DNA of 64,000 nucleotides from assembly GCA_964481775.1 (NCBI GenBank), contig CAYZUX010000003.1, forward strand, positions 1 through 64,000, read 5' to 3'. A program made the position numbers and the translations under genes. The notes beneath the pieces are model-generated. The model worked only from the letters and a program-made list of their open reading frames with translations. It was not told where the DNA came from and made no database searches. The stretch is from OLB16 sp964481775. Lineage in GTDB: Bacteria > Hinthialibacterota > Hinthialibacteria > OLB16. Below, piece by piece: positions 43,966 to 51,945 of this stretch (position 1 is its first letter; every line of letters begins with the position of its first letter).

Positions 43966-43992
43966 AAAAAAAAACCCGCTCTACCGAGCGGG
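43966..43992 (-). terminator. Intrinsic terminator/attenuator ahead of rplJ
   Basis: On the minus strand a perfect 7-bp stem CCCGCTC / GAGCGGG with a 4-base loop is followed by nine U residues. It lies after rplA and the L10 leader and 63 bases before rplJ, so it can act as an attenuator controlled by the leader. Confidence 0.88.
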
Positions 43993-44050
43993 CTTGGATG
44001 ACAGTTGAATGACGGAGCGGAGAGGCTCCATTCAGTTTCTGTAATCTTGT

Positions 44051-44118
44051 GGCCCGGTCTCGGCTGGAGTTCTCTGGATTAAGCCCGAAGGCTCCTGCTG
44101 TCTATGACCGATGACAAC
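44051..44118 (-). promoter_or_regulatory. Ribosomal protein L10 leader
   Basis: The minus-strand RNA contains the conserved blocks AGACAGCAGGAGCC, GGCTTAATCC and CCAGCCGAGA in order, matching the L10 leader structure that binds L10(L12) and controls rplJL. A stand-alone terminator lies downstream (43966-43992). Boundaries are approximate. Confidence 0.8.
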
Positions 44119-44128
44119 CTGACTGCAA

Positions 44129-44824
44129 CTAGGCCCGAATCTCTCCCGGATCCACGCGGACACTTGGTCCCATGGTGGTCGAGACATAGACCGACTTGAT
44201 ATAAGTTCCCTTGGCCGAGCTGGGACGTGCACGATTGAGCGCATCCGCCACGGCCTGGATGTTTTCGTGAAGGTTCTGAACGCTGAATGAAACCTTCCCG
44301 ACAGGAGTGTGGATCACACCTCCCTTGTCGACACGGTACTCGATACGTCCCGCCTTAAAGTCCTGGACAGCCTGAGCGACATTGGGGGTGACTGTACCGG
44401 TCTTGGGGTTGGGCATGAGACCACGCGGTCCGAGGATCTTTCCGAGTTTTCCAACCTCACGCATGACATTCGGGGTAGCAATGGCGACATCAAAGTCGGT
44501 CCACCCCTCTGTCGTAATCCGTTTGACCAGGTCATCGAGACCGACATGGTCCGCGCCGGCATCCTGGGCCGCTTTGACATGATCACCATCCGCAAAAACC
44601 ACCACCCGGACAACCTTGCCAGTCCCATGGGGAAGTGAAACCGTGCCACGCACCTGCTGGTCGGCATGGCGTGGATCCACTCCCAGGTTAACCGTGAATT
44701 CGACAGTCGCATCGAACTTCGCGGGCGAGGTTTCCTTGGCGAGAGTGATGGCGTCATCCAGGGAATACTGCTTGGTGCGGTCTACCTTGGCTTGCGCGGC
44801 TTTGAACTTCTTTCCGTGCTTCAC
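44129..44824 (-). CDS. rplA: 50S ribosomal protein L1
   Basis: 231 residues, GTG start with GGAGG four bases upstream. Family hallmarks: KFDATVEFTVNLGVDPRHADQQVRGTVSLPHGTGK, LGKILGPRGLMPNPKTGTVT and the C-terminal TYIKSVYVSTTMGPSVRVD. Binds 23S rRNA at the L1 stalk and often represses its own operon. It follows rplK after a 51-base gap and is separated from rplJ by the L10 leader and attenuator. Confidence 0.97.
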   Translation of the reverse strand: MKHGKKFKAAQAKVDRTKQYSLDDAITLAKETSPAKFDATVEFTVNLGVDPRHADQQVRGTVSLPHGTGKVVRVVVFADGDHVKAAQDAGADHVGLDDLVKRITTEGWTDFDVAIATPNVMREVGKLGKILGPRGLMPNPKTGTVTPNVAQAVQDFKAGRIEYRVDKGGVIHTPVGKVSFSVQNLHENIQAVADALNRARPSSAKGTYIKSVYVSTTMGPSVRVDPGEIRA

Positions 44825-44875
44825 TCTCTCCCTCCTTTTTTTTTATAGAACTCTCCGCCAGGCAGAGAAGTAAAA

Positions 44876-45316
44876 CTACCCTTCGATGACCTCGAGGCCC
44901 ATGCTGCGTGCGGTCCCAGCGATCATTTTGGTGGCCGCATCGAGATCCATGGCATTGAGATCCGGCATCTTCAACTTGGCGATCTCCTGAACCTGACTGC
45001 GGGTTACCTTGCCCACTTTATCCCTTTGGGGAACCGCCGAGCCTTTGGGGATTTTGGAGGCTTCCTTGAGGAGATAGGGAGCCGGTGGAGTCTTCGTGAC
45101 AAAGGTCATGGTCCTGTCAGCGTAGACCGTGATTTCCACCGGGATGATGACCCCTTGCTGGTCCTTGGTCCGGTCATTGAATTGCTTGCAAAACTCCATG
45201 ATGTTCACACCATGCTGGCCGAGGGCCGGACCCACAGGTGGAGCGGGTGTCGCTTTCCCGCCTACGCATTGGAGTTTGACAATCGCGACGACTTCTTTTC
45301 CTTTTTTCGGGGGCAT
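44876..45316 (-). CDS. rplK: 50S ribosomal protein L11
   Basis: 146 residues. KLQCVGGKATPAPPVGPALGQHGVNIMEFCKQFN is the diagnostic N-terminal domain with the Pro-rich linker, and the C-terminal RNA-binding domain ends in MIAGTARSMGLEVIEG. Forms the GTPase-associated centre with L10/L12. GGAG precedes the ATG; it follows nusG after 30 bases. Confidence 0.97.
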   Translation of the reverse strand: MPPKKGKEVVAIVKLQCVGGKATPAPPVGPALGQHGVNIMEFCKQFNDRTKDQQGVIIPVEITVYADRTMTFVTKTPPAPYLLKEASKIPKGSAVPQRDKVGKVTRSQVQEIAKLKMPDLNAMDLDAATKMIAGTARSMGLEVIEG

Positions 45317-45346
45317 CTTTCTTCTCCTGCAATCTTCTTAAGGGAA

Positions 45347-45886
45347 CTAAGCGGCAGTCTTTTCGACCTGGAGGAAATCCAGCTCGACCGGCGTGGCCCG
45401 TCCCAGCATTTCAATCATCACGGTGAGGCGTCCCCTTTCGGGGTTGATCTGGGCCACAGTTCCGGCGAAGTTGAGGAACGGGCCATCGATTACCTTCACA
45501 CGATCGCCCTTCTCAAAACTGATCTTCGGACGTGGCGCCTCACCCGTCTGCTCCATCATCCCAAGGATGTTATTGATCTCGGCTTCGGTCAGTGGTGTGG
45601 GTGTTTTCCCCGGGCCAACGAATCCGGAGACACCTGGGGTATCCTTGACCAAGGCCCATGTATCGTCAGTCAGCTCCATTTCAACCAGAACATAGCCGGG
45701 CATGATCTTACGGGTGGCTACACGCTTTTTGCCATCCTTAATCTCGGCTACTTCCTCAGTTGGGATGATAACCTGCTTGACATGCTCCTCCAGCTTCTGT
45801 TTCCGAACCGCATTTTCGATCGATTCCTTCACACGGTTCTCGAAGCTGGCGTAGGTATGGACGGCGTACCACTTGTAATCGCTCAT
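45347..45886 (-). CDS. nusG: Transcription elongation factor NusG
   Basis: 179 residues. NGN domain opens KWYAVHTYASFENRVKESIE and contains RKIMPGYVLVEMELTDDTWALVKDTPGVSGFVG; the KOW domain is FEKGDRVKVIDGPFLNFAGTV and ends in the conserved RATPVELDFLQVEK. Binds RNA polymerase, couples with Rho and the leading ribosome. Directly downstream of secE, as in most bacteria. Confidence 0.97.
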   Translation of the reverse strand: MSDYKWYAVHTYASFENRVKESIENAVRKQKLEEHVKQVIIPTEEVAEIKDGKKRVATRKIMPGYVLVEMELTDDTWALVKDTPGVSGFVGPGKTPTPLTEAEINNILGMMEQTGEAPRPKISFEKGDRVKVIDGPFLNFAGTVAQINPERGRLTVMIEMLGRATPVELDFLQVEKTAA

Positions 45887-45907
45887 GGGTGCTCGCTTTG
45901 GTTAGTC

Positions 45908-46153
45908 TCAGGTCAGGCGCTTCATCTGCTGATAGATCGCTGTTACCAAGGCCTGTGCGCCTCCCATGTAGATCGACATGATCACCATGACAACCAGAGT
46001 GACCAATGTTGAGTTCTTCACTTCTTCACGGTTCGGCCATGTAACCTTCTGAAGTTCCGCCAAAACCGAGATGATGAACTGCCCAAACCGGGACTCACGG
46101 ATGATTTTGGCTTTTTTCAGATTGTCAATACAACGCTGTAGAAACTGTTCCAT
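45908..46153 (-). CDS. secE: Preprotein translocase subunit SecE
   Basis: 81 residues. An amphipathic segment ISVLAELQKVTWPNREEVK precedes a single membrane helix STLVTLVVMVIMSIYMGGAQAL, the short one-helix SecE form. Essential partner of SecY in the inner membrane. It lies 30 bases after the tRNA-Trp gene and 21 before nusG. Confidence 0.95.
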   Translation of the reverse strand: MEQFLQRCIDNLKKAKIIRESRFGQFIISVLAELQKVTWPNREEVKNSTLVTLVVMVIMSIYMGGAQALVTAIYQQMKRLT

Positions 46154-46183
46154 TGGACCTTCTACCTGTCCTTCATTCAGGAG

Positions 46184-46260
46184 TGGCAGGCCAGGAGGGA
46201 TTTGAACCCCCGACCCCCGCGTTTGGAGCGCGGTGCTCTACCGGGCTAAGCTACTGGCCT
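46184..46260 (-). tRNA. trnW: tRNA-Trp (anticodon CCA)
   Basis: Acceptor stem AGGCCAG pairs with CTGGCCT; discriminator G and the CCA end are encoded. The anticodon stem-loop CCGCG-CTCCAAA-CGCGG reads CCA, and the T-arm contains GGTTCAAATCC. Its place between rpmG and secE is the classical one. Confidence 0.97.
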
Positions 46261-46282
46261 ACAGGGTAAACAATGCCAACCT

Positions 46283-46435
46283 TTATCGGCTTTCACGATG
46301 CGCGAGATGCTTTTTGCATCGTGGACAAAACTTACGGATTTCCAGCCGGTCCGGATGGATCCGCTTGTTCTTTGTGACCGTGTAGTTGCGGCTCTTGCAC
46401 TCGCTACACGCCAGGATGATGGTTTCCCTTGGCAT
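46283..46435 (-). CDS. rpmG: 50S ribosomal protein L33
   Basis: 50 residues, too short for routine ORF cut-offs. It starts MPRETIILACSEC at ATG 46435 and ends CPRCKKHLAHRESR, with both zinc-binding CxxC pairs (CSEC and CPRC) of the C+ form of bL33. NYTVTKNKR is the conserved middle segment. It lies 22 bases before tRNA-Trp on the same strand, the standard rpmG-trnW-secE-nusG order. Confidence 0.96.
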   Translation of the reverse strand: MPRETIILACSECKSRNYTVTKNKRIHPDRLEIRKFCPRCKKHLAHRESR

Positions 46436-46866
46436 TTCAATCAATCCATTCCTCATTCCGGATCACGTTAAAACCATCCGGAGACCATCCCATTCACTAC
46501 TACCCAAAGGCAATAGCTACCAAGAGCTACCTCATCCTAACCTTTCAAGATATAGAAGAGGAGTATGGATATGTCAAGGTGTCGGGCTGTTTGATCAGAA
46601 AGGGACTTCCTGAAAGCCTAATCTCACAATTGACTCGGAATCAGGCTTCGATAGCTCATTCATGGAGCAGTTTTCCCCTCCGCCCTCCCGCTGATCCACA
46701 ATTGACACCTCTTTCCACGGCACTCACACGGACCTCCATTCGTCATCTGTTCGTGCCAAGTATCGTGTCAACCATGTCCCTGAGGACTTGTCAATTATCT
46801 CCCCGGTCTATACAGGAGGATTGGGAGGGAAGAACTAACCGATAGAATCAAGATTCTCGACTCCCC
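46436..46866. other. Gene-free region upstream of rpmG
   Basis: About 430 bases between rpmG and the 3' end of the GH127 gene. An open frame at 46429-46845 (plus strand) overlaps rpmG and has no protein-like composition or start signal. The only element I can support is a promoter at 46549-46577. There is no tuf gene, which often precedes tRNA-Trp. Confidence 0.6.
46549..46577 (-). promoter_or_regulatory. Sigma-70-type promoter for rpmG-trnW-secE-nusG
   Basis: Minus strand: perfect TTGACA (46572-46577) and TATATC (46549-46554) with exactly 17 bases between. Transcription would start near 46541, giving a leader of about 105 bases before rpmG. Confidence 0.55.
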
Positions 46867-49209
46867 TTATTTCGCTTCCCGGACTGTCCAACATCCAAAA
46901 ATCCCACCCGCATAACCAGTCTTCCTGACAAAGGTCACTGTCACCTCCTCTTTGCCCTTGGTCAGCTCCTCTGAGATAGGGTACTCCACTGCAAAGAAAC
47001 GTGTTCCACTCTCTCCCTCCAGCTTCACAGTGGTAAGAATCTGATCCTCGACCAGGATATCAAATTCCCTGCCCCGGTCCGCACCCCAATAGACACACCG
47101 GAGACTGGTGGGTTGAGTCGGATCCACATTCAGAGTCCAACTCCAACGTCCCTCGGCATGACGCCAATTACGGTTGAGGTGGCTACCGGTGACACTGTTC
47201 TCCACGACAAGACCATGCTCCTTCTCGGAAATCTCATTACCGACCAGAACAGCATCGACCACACGAGCGGGATCGGGTTTGAAGACTGTCTTTGCTTCCT
47301 CCGCCTTTTGATCCATCAGCTTCTGACGGTCAGACCCCTTGGGCACGACTGGCCAGTAGAGACCATACCGCTCGCTGATAACCTGGTAGAAGGGCTTGAA
47401 TATGATCTTGCGCGGCTGATCGCGGGTCTCAAAGGTCAGGGGCTTACCCTCCACAGGTTGGAGGAAGGAGGTGTCAGTGGGGGTATCAGACAGGAAGTAA
47501 TAGGCTTCCTCCTCCCCAGGGAAACCGGTCTGGCTTGGATTGGGGTTGTCAGAGCGAAGCGTGGGCAGACCGGTCTCCAGAATACCCGCCAAGACGATGG
47601 GGCCATAGGCGAAAGCCACCAGGTTGGGATCATCGGGCATCGGAACAGTCCTCAGGCGCATCGGCATTTCCATTTCGACCCTATCACCATCCTTCCAGAG
47701 ACGCTCAATGCGAACAAAGGAAGACAGAGGAGTGCTTGTATCCAGAGGAGTCCCATTGACCTTCAGACGAACCCCCTGATCAGCCCAACAGGGAACCCGC
47801 AAACACAGGGCGAAGGTGGTGGGTTGGGCCACATGGACAGTCAGAGTTGTGCTGGGCTGCTCCGGGAAGGAGGTAACCTGTTCCAGACGGATGCCCTTCT
47901 CGGTCCAATCCAACTTGGATGGAATGAAAAGGTTCACCAGGATTCCATTTTCATTATGGAAATAAATGCTGTCACCGAGTTTCGAATAAGTTTCGATGCC
48001 GGTTCCATAACAACACCAGAAAGAGGTTGTCGGAGTTCCATAAACTCGCTGAAAACCGGTCATCTGGGGGACGTAATACTCCAACATGCCGGTTTCGGGA
48101 TCCTGGGTTCCGAGGATGCCATTCCAAAAGGCGCGCTCGTAGTAGTCCGCATACATGGGATCCCCGGTAGCGCACAGCAAGTGACGGGTCAGGCGCAGCA
48201 TATTGTAGGTCTTACAGGTCTCATGGGTGGTGGTGGAGAGTTTTTGCGCCAACTGGTAAGGCTCCCCCCAGACCTCGGCATCCGTGGTACCGCCCGTGGC
48301 ATAGGAACGTGCTCGCATCACCCGGTCCCAGAAGAAGGATGAAAGGGAAAGGTAACGGCTCCTGCCAGTGAGTTCATACTCACGCATCGCCGCGACAACC
48401 AGAGGGATATGGGTATTCCCATGACGTTTGGCGAGGTTGTCCTCGCCGCGCGCCAGAGGATCCAGAAAGGAGCTCTTCTCGAATTTTTCAGCAAGAGCTT
48501 TGTGCCTGGGATCCTGGGTGACTGAGTAGAGGTTCCAAAAGGCTTCACAAACTCCACCCTCCTCGGTGTGATCGAGGATGTGGTTGAGCTCTTCATGGGT
48601 GAACTTTTCGGTGCGCCTACTGAAGTAATCCGCCATTCCCTTAAGGACTTCGAGGGCCTGAGTGTTGCCGCAATACTGGTATTGGTCGAACAGGCCAGCC
48701 ATGATCTTGTGATAGTTGTAGTAGGGTGCCCAGGGCAGGTTGGTCAATGATTCGAGCCGGTCGAGAAAAGAGTCGGGATATCCCGACAGGTACCCATTTC
48801 CATGGGCTGCCTGGCACTTGGCCATCTCACGGACCATCAAAGCCCCGCGTTCTTTAAAACGTTCATCCGAGGTGCTCGCATACATCAAGCCCAGAGCCGA
48901 GAGGTAGTGGCCGGTGAAATGGCCACGCACCTCGATGGTGGGGCTTTCCCAGCCGCCAAGGGGTTCACCGGGGGCATCCAGACCGGCCTCGACCCGGAAA
49001 TTACGCAGAAGCCTGTCCGGCTCAAGACTCAGGAGATACCGCTGATTCAACTCTTGGGCGGTCTTGAGAGGACCATCCAGAAGACGGACTTCCTCGAGGT
49101 CGAAGGGCTCATAGACCATTATAGGGACCTCCTCCTGAGCATGGCAAATCACCGCTAACACTACGAAAAGGCTGGCGCATAAAAACCTGTCAATCCATCT
49201 TTCGATCAC
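46867..49209 (-). CDS. Secreted GH127 beta-L-arabinofuranosidase
   Basis: 780 residues from GTG 49209, with GGGAG seven bases upstream and a following signal peptide (FLCASLFVVLAVICHAQ); earlier in-frame starts lie inside the preceding gene. The GH127 (DUF1680) core is complete: EVRLLDGPL opening, GGWESPTIEVRGHFTGHYLSAL, acid/base Glu316 in WGEPY, Glu330 and Cys332 in HETCKTYN, and the Cys399-Cys400 pair in FWCCYGTGIE. In the characterised enzyme HypBA1 these are the zinc ligands and the cysteine nucleophile. It releases terminal L-arabinofuranose from plant glycans or glycoproteins. Second gene of an operon after the Tat isomerase-like gene (34-base gap). Confidence 0.9.
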   Translation of the reverse strand: MIERWIDRFLCASLFVVLAVICHAQEEVPIMVYEPFDLEEVRLLDGPLKTAQELNQRYLLSLEPDRLLRNFRVEAGLDAPGEPLGGWESPTIEVRGHFTGHYLSALGLMYASTSDERFKERGALMVREMAKCQAAHGNGYLSGYPDSFLDRLESLTNLPWAPYYNYHKIMAGLFDQYQYCGNTQALEVLKGMADYFSRRTEKFTHEELNHILDHTEEGGVCEAFWNLYSVTQDPRHKALAEKFEKSSFLDPLARGEDNLAKRHGNTHIPLVVAAMREYELTGRSRYLSLSSFFWDRVMRARSYATGGTTDAEVWGEPYQLAQKLSTTTHETCKTYNMLRLTRHLLCATGDPMYADYYERAFWNGILGTQDPETGMLEYYVPQMTGFQRVYGTPTTSFWCCYGTGIETYSKLGDSIYFHNENGILVNLFIPSKLDWTEKGIRLEQVTSFPEQPSTTLTVHVAQPTTFALCLRVPCWADQGVRLKVNGTPLDTSTPLSSFVRIERLWKDGDRVEMEMPMRLRTVPMPDDPNLVAFAYGPIVLAGILETGLPTLRSDNPNPSQTGFPGEEEAYYFLSDTPTDTSFLQPVEGKPLTFETRDQPRKIIFKPFYQVISERYGLYWPVVPKGSDRQKLMDQKAEEAKTVFKPDPARVVDAVLVGNEISEKEHGLVVENSVTGSHLNRNWRHAEGRWSWTLNVDPTQPTSLRCVYWGADRGREFDILVEDQILTTVKLEGESGTRFFAVEYPISEELTKGKEEVTVTFVRKTGYAGGIFGCWTVREAK

Positions 49210-49243
49210 AACAGGGCTCCCTTCGTTACATGATTCACCCCTG

Positions 49244-50797
49244 TCAAACGCCTGATACTGTGGCACTGGAACTCTCGAGCTCATCCCACTCCATTCCCAG
49301 TTTCCGTGCCGCAAAGCCCGCCTCCCTGAGCCAGTCGCCATACACCATCATCCAGTGGGAGTCGCGGATCTCCTTGATGAGCTTGCGCCAATTCCCCTGG
49401 ATGATGACCTCCTGCTGGGAGCGGCAGATCTCCAGGAAGGGATTGCTTTCCACATTGCCCTTGAATCCAAGCCAGCGTCCAGTGGCATATTCCGGATCGA
49501 TGAAGGTCACCTCCTGTCCTTTGGGCATCTCCACCTTGGGGGCCGCGCCATATTCGGACTCGTAGTGGGTCACAATCCGCGCGGGTTCATAACGTTCGCC
49601 ATCCAAGCGCCTGGGGGATGTGCAATGCGCGCAGGTGACCAGGCCCTTATGCGGGAAAGTCGAGTTGTGCATGAAAACCGGTCTGCCAGAGATGTAACGC
49701 AGGAGCATGCCAGCCGGGATCACCACGAAGTCCGATTCACAGAAGGCCACATAACCTTCATCCATGAGCAGTTCCAGAGTCAGGCAGGCGGTGGTTTCAG
49801 CCATCGGCATGATGGTCCCCATGCAGGACTGGATGGTGAAGGAGCTGCAATCATTCTCCGCCATCAGGTCTTTGAAGAGCTGATAGAGCATGAAGGAGTT
49901 GCGGACAAAGGGAGTCTCGGTTTCCAAGGATGTGCCGGGCAGAGCAAGATAATCTCTGGTCCAGGCATCGCATTGGGTCATGAAATTGCTGTCCTGCAAC
50001 ATGCTCTTGACCCGTTTCTCGATATCGGCGTAGGGGACATCGAGGATCTCCATTCCAAACCTTTTACGCGCCAGGTCGGGAGCTTCAGGAGCGTATTTCC
50101 CCATCGGGCCACCCAAGGCCACAATCCTCGAGCCACGCAGGTTCCGCGCCCCATACAAGGCCCGCAGTTTCCACAGCAGTTCCGCTTGGTCATCCACGGC
50201 CACATCCTCAAGACAGGGATCATAGGAGGGTTGATCGCCGGGAGGCGGAGGCCCAATTTGGAGGTACTTTGTGCTGAGGGCTTCGTACCAATAGTAGACT
50301 GGCCCCTTGTCATGGCGGACATAAATAAGGGTCGGAGCCTTCCTGGAAAAACACGCACGGAGGAGGTTCCCCCCGCCTGTGGCTGGATACACGATGACTG
50401 TGTCATAGTCGATCCGGTGGATACCTTCCAGTTCTTCAGGGGCGCGTACTTTCCGGACTGGCAGGAACTCAAGTGTGATCCCTGGCGTTTTGGCAAGGAT
50501 CTCCAGTTCCGAGGTGATTCTTGCCACCTCTTCATTGGCGGCTTCCTCAGTCTGGATCCCCCCCCAGGACTTCCAGGAGGTCTGAAACTTCTTCTGAGGG
50601 GTGGCATACATCAGGATCGGCTGGACACGCAGAGGCTTCCCATGGTTGACAAAGACCTTATTCGGGTCCCAAGCCTCTATGGCAGTTCCTGCGAATGCTC
50701 CAGGTACAACTCCTCTCAGGAAAGGTAAACCGGCCGCAGCCAGGGCTCCTGTTGAAAGAGTCAGAAAGGTCCTTCGGTCGACACATCCACAGCACAT
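49244..50797 (-). CDS. Tat-exported protein with L-fucose/L-arabinose isomerase-like domain
   Basis: 517 residues from ATG 50797 (AAGGAG six bases upstream; an ATG six codons earlier lacks one). A twin-arginine signal, CVDRRTFLTLSTGALAAAGLP, marks export of the folded protein. The body resembles FucI/AraA-type sugar isomerases: N-terminal Rossmann-like segments with EVARITSELEILAK and DTVIVYPATGG, a middle domain with RIVALGGPMGKY, and the C-terminal VTCAHCTSPRRLDG then THYESEYGAAP characteristic of the fucose isomerase C-terminal fold. Known isomerases of this fold are cytoplasmic Mn enzymes, so an exported one is unusual. Activity and metal ligands are unproven. First gene of an operon with GH127, with a 26-bp palindrome 35 bases upstream. 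Confidence 0.7.
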   Translation of the reverse strand: MCCGCVDRRTFLTLSTGALAAAGLPFLRGVVPGAFAGTAIEAWDPNKVFVNHGKPLRVQPILMYATPQKKFQTSWKSWGGIQTEEAANEEVARITSELEILAKTPGITLEFLPVRKVRAPEELEGIHRIDYDTVIVYPATGGGNLLRACFSRKAPTLIYVRHDKGPVYYWYEALSTKYLQIGPPPPGDQPSYDPCLEDVAVDDQAELLWKLRALYGARNLRGSRIVALGGPMGKYAPEAPDLARKRFGMEILDVPYADIEKRVKSMLQDSNFMTQCDAWTRDYLALPGTSLETETPFVRNSFMLYQLFKDLMAENDCSSFTIQSCMGTIMPMAETTACLTLELLMDEGYVAFCESDFVVIPAGMLLRYISGRPVFMHNSTFPHKGLVTCAHCTSPRRLDGERYEPARIVTHYESEYGAAPKVEMPKGQEVTFIDPEYATGRWLGFKGNVESNPFLEICRSQQEVIIQGNWRKLIKEIRDSHWMMVYGDWLREAGFAARKLGMEWDELESSSATVSGV

Positions 50798-50831
50798 GAG
50801 ATTCTCCTTCCCCATGAGGATTCTGATTGAT

Positions 50832-50857
50832 TCAAAACTTCTCGAGAGAAGTTTTGA
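50832..50857. promoter_or_regulatory. 26-bp perfect palindrome, putative operator
   Basis: Half-site TCAAAACTTCTCG is repeated as an exact inverted copy without spacer. It lies 35 bases before the Tat isomerase-like gene. A minus-strand TATACT (50874-50879) would put the start point near 50866, so the palindrome would sit at about +9 to +34, a position suited to a repressor roadblock. No U-run follows, so it is not a terminator. Confidence 0.6.
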
Positions 50858-51036
50858 TCCTTATGGTGGTACGAGTATACCATAACTCATTCTATCCAAG
50901 GGAAGTCTGTTGGATGGTCTCCTGATAAGAAAGGTTTCCTTCTTTTGGGGGGATCTGCCATCATGGGAGCTCAGCGTGGACACAAAGCGGGATTCTGGTA
51001 GCCTTGCTCCATGTCATTCAAGGGGAGGAGTCTTTT

Positions 51037-51909
51037 ATGAATTGGAGCCGTTTCCCTTGTGTTCAGGTGTGGTTTTTGGGTGCCCTCTTTTTTGCTTTCA
51101 CCAGCGGTGCGGAGCCCCCTTCGGTCATCCTGATCGATGGAGATATGACTGACTGGGAAGGGCTCCCTTCGTATTCCGATCCGGCCGGAGATAATTCCAA
51201 ACCGGGCACCGATGTACTCGAATTCAAAGTGACTCATGATGAGGCGGCGCTGTACTACTACACGCGCCACTCAGGCCCGATCATTTCCGAGGATGCCGGG
51301 ACAGGTGGTCAGGGACGGTTCTACTACCTTGTGTTTGTCGATCTCGATAACAATCCATCGACTGGATTCAATCCTGCCACCACCGATCCGGATTGTTACT
51401 CGCCTCTTTCACTCGGTTGTGATCTTGAATTCGAATTCGAAAGGGATTGGAACGATTCCTCCTCGGCTTACCAGGTACAGCATTTCTATGGATATGGAGG
51501 CCCGGGAACGCTTGCCCAGAACAGGCTCGACCTGAAACCGGGAGGTTTCCTGCGTTTCGGCCCGGCAGATTATGACAACAAGGCACAATTCAAGTTCCTT
51601 GGAGAAGTTATTCCGGATGATGTGGTATTTACCGACGACATCAAAAGATCCGGCTACACACCGGGAGAGGATGTCTTCATGACCCAGGCCTTCTCCCCTG
51701 ATATGACGCAATCCGAGATCCGTGTTGATTTCCGTACAGCTCTCAAGGATCAACAGGGCAACCCTCATCTGGCGATTGGGAAAACGATCTCGCTTGGTTT
51801 TGCTTGCGAGAGTTCTCCCTGGGCGGATTGCGGGGATGGGATGGAGGCAGTCATAAACTATACACTGGATGGGCCATCAGAGGTGAGTTCCTGGATGCTT
51901 GTCCGATAA
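51037..51909 (+). CDS. Secreted protein with CBM9/DOMON-like domain
   Basis: 290 residues from ATG 51037 with AGGAG six bases upstream and a signal peptide (VWFLGALFFAFTSGAEP). The body opens IDGDMTDWEGLPSYSDPAGD, the typical strand of family-9-like carbohydrate-binding and DOMON-type domains, continues ALYYYTRHSG and FYYLVFVDLDNNPSTGF, and ends VEAVINYTLDG-like. Four cysteines (DCYSPLSLGC; ACESSPWADC) could form two disulfides. Probably binds sugar on the cell surface or in the periplasm. First plus-strand gene of the divergent sugar locus; 36 bases before the next gene. Confidence 0.7.
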   Translation: MNWSRFPCVQVWFLGALFFAFTSGAEPPSVILIDGDMTDWEGLPSYSDPAGDNSKPGTDVLEFKVTHDEAALYYYTRHSGPIISEDAGTGGQGRFYYLVFVDLDNNPSTGFNPATTDPDCYSPLSLGCDLEFEFERDWNDSSSAYQVQHFYGYGGPGTLAQNRLDLKPGGFLRFGPADYDNKAQFKFLGEVIPDDVVFTDDIKRSGYTPGEDVFMTQAFSPDMTQSEIRVDFRTALKDQQGNPHLAIGKTISLGFACESSPWADCGDGMEAVINYTLDGPSEVSSWMLVR

Positions 51910-51945
51910 TGGAATACCTGTTGTTGAAAAAAACTGGAGTGGATC

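Noticed and set aside
45026..46012. 328-codon open frame on the plus strand
   Set aside because: Antisense to rplK, nusG and secE, which are certain genes.
46429..46845. 138-codon open frame in the gap upstream of rpmG
   Set aside because: Overlaps the rpmG start, has no ribosome binding site, and contains the rpmG promoter; composition is not protein-like.
47113..48342. 409-codon open frame on the plus strand
   Set aside because: Antisense to the GH127 gene, whose catalytic motifs are intact; composition of the shadow is unlike a protein domain.
49355..50728. 457-codon open frame on the plus strand
   Set aside because: It lies wholly antisense to the Tat isomerase-like gene, has no ribosome binding site and no protein-like hydrophobic pattern. 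GC-rich third positions of the true gene keep the shadow frame open.
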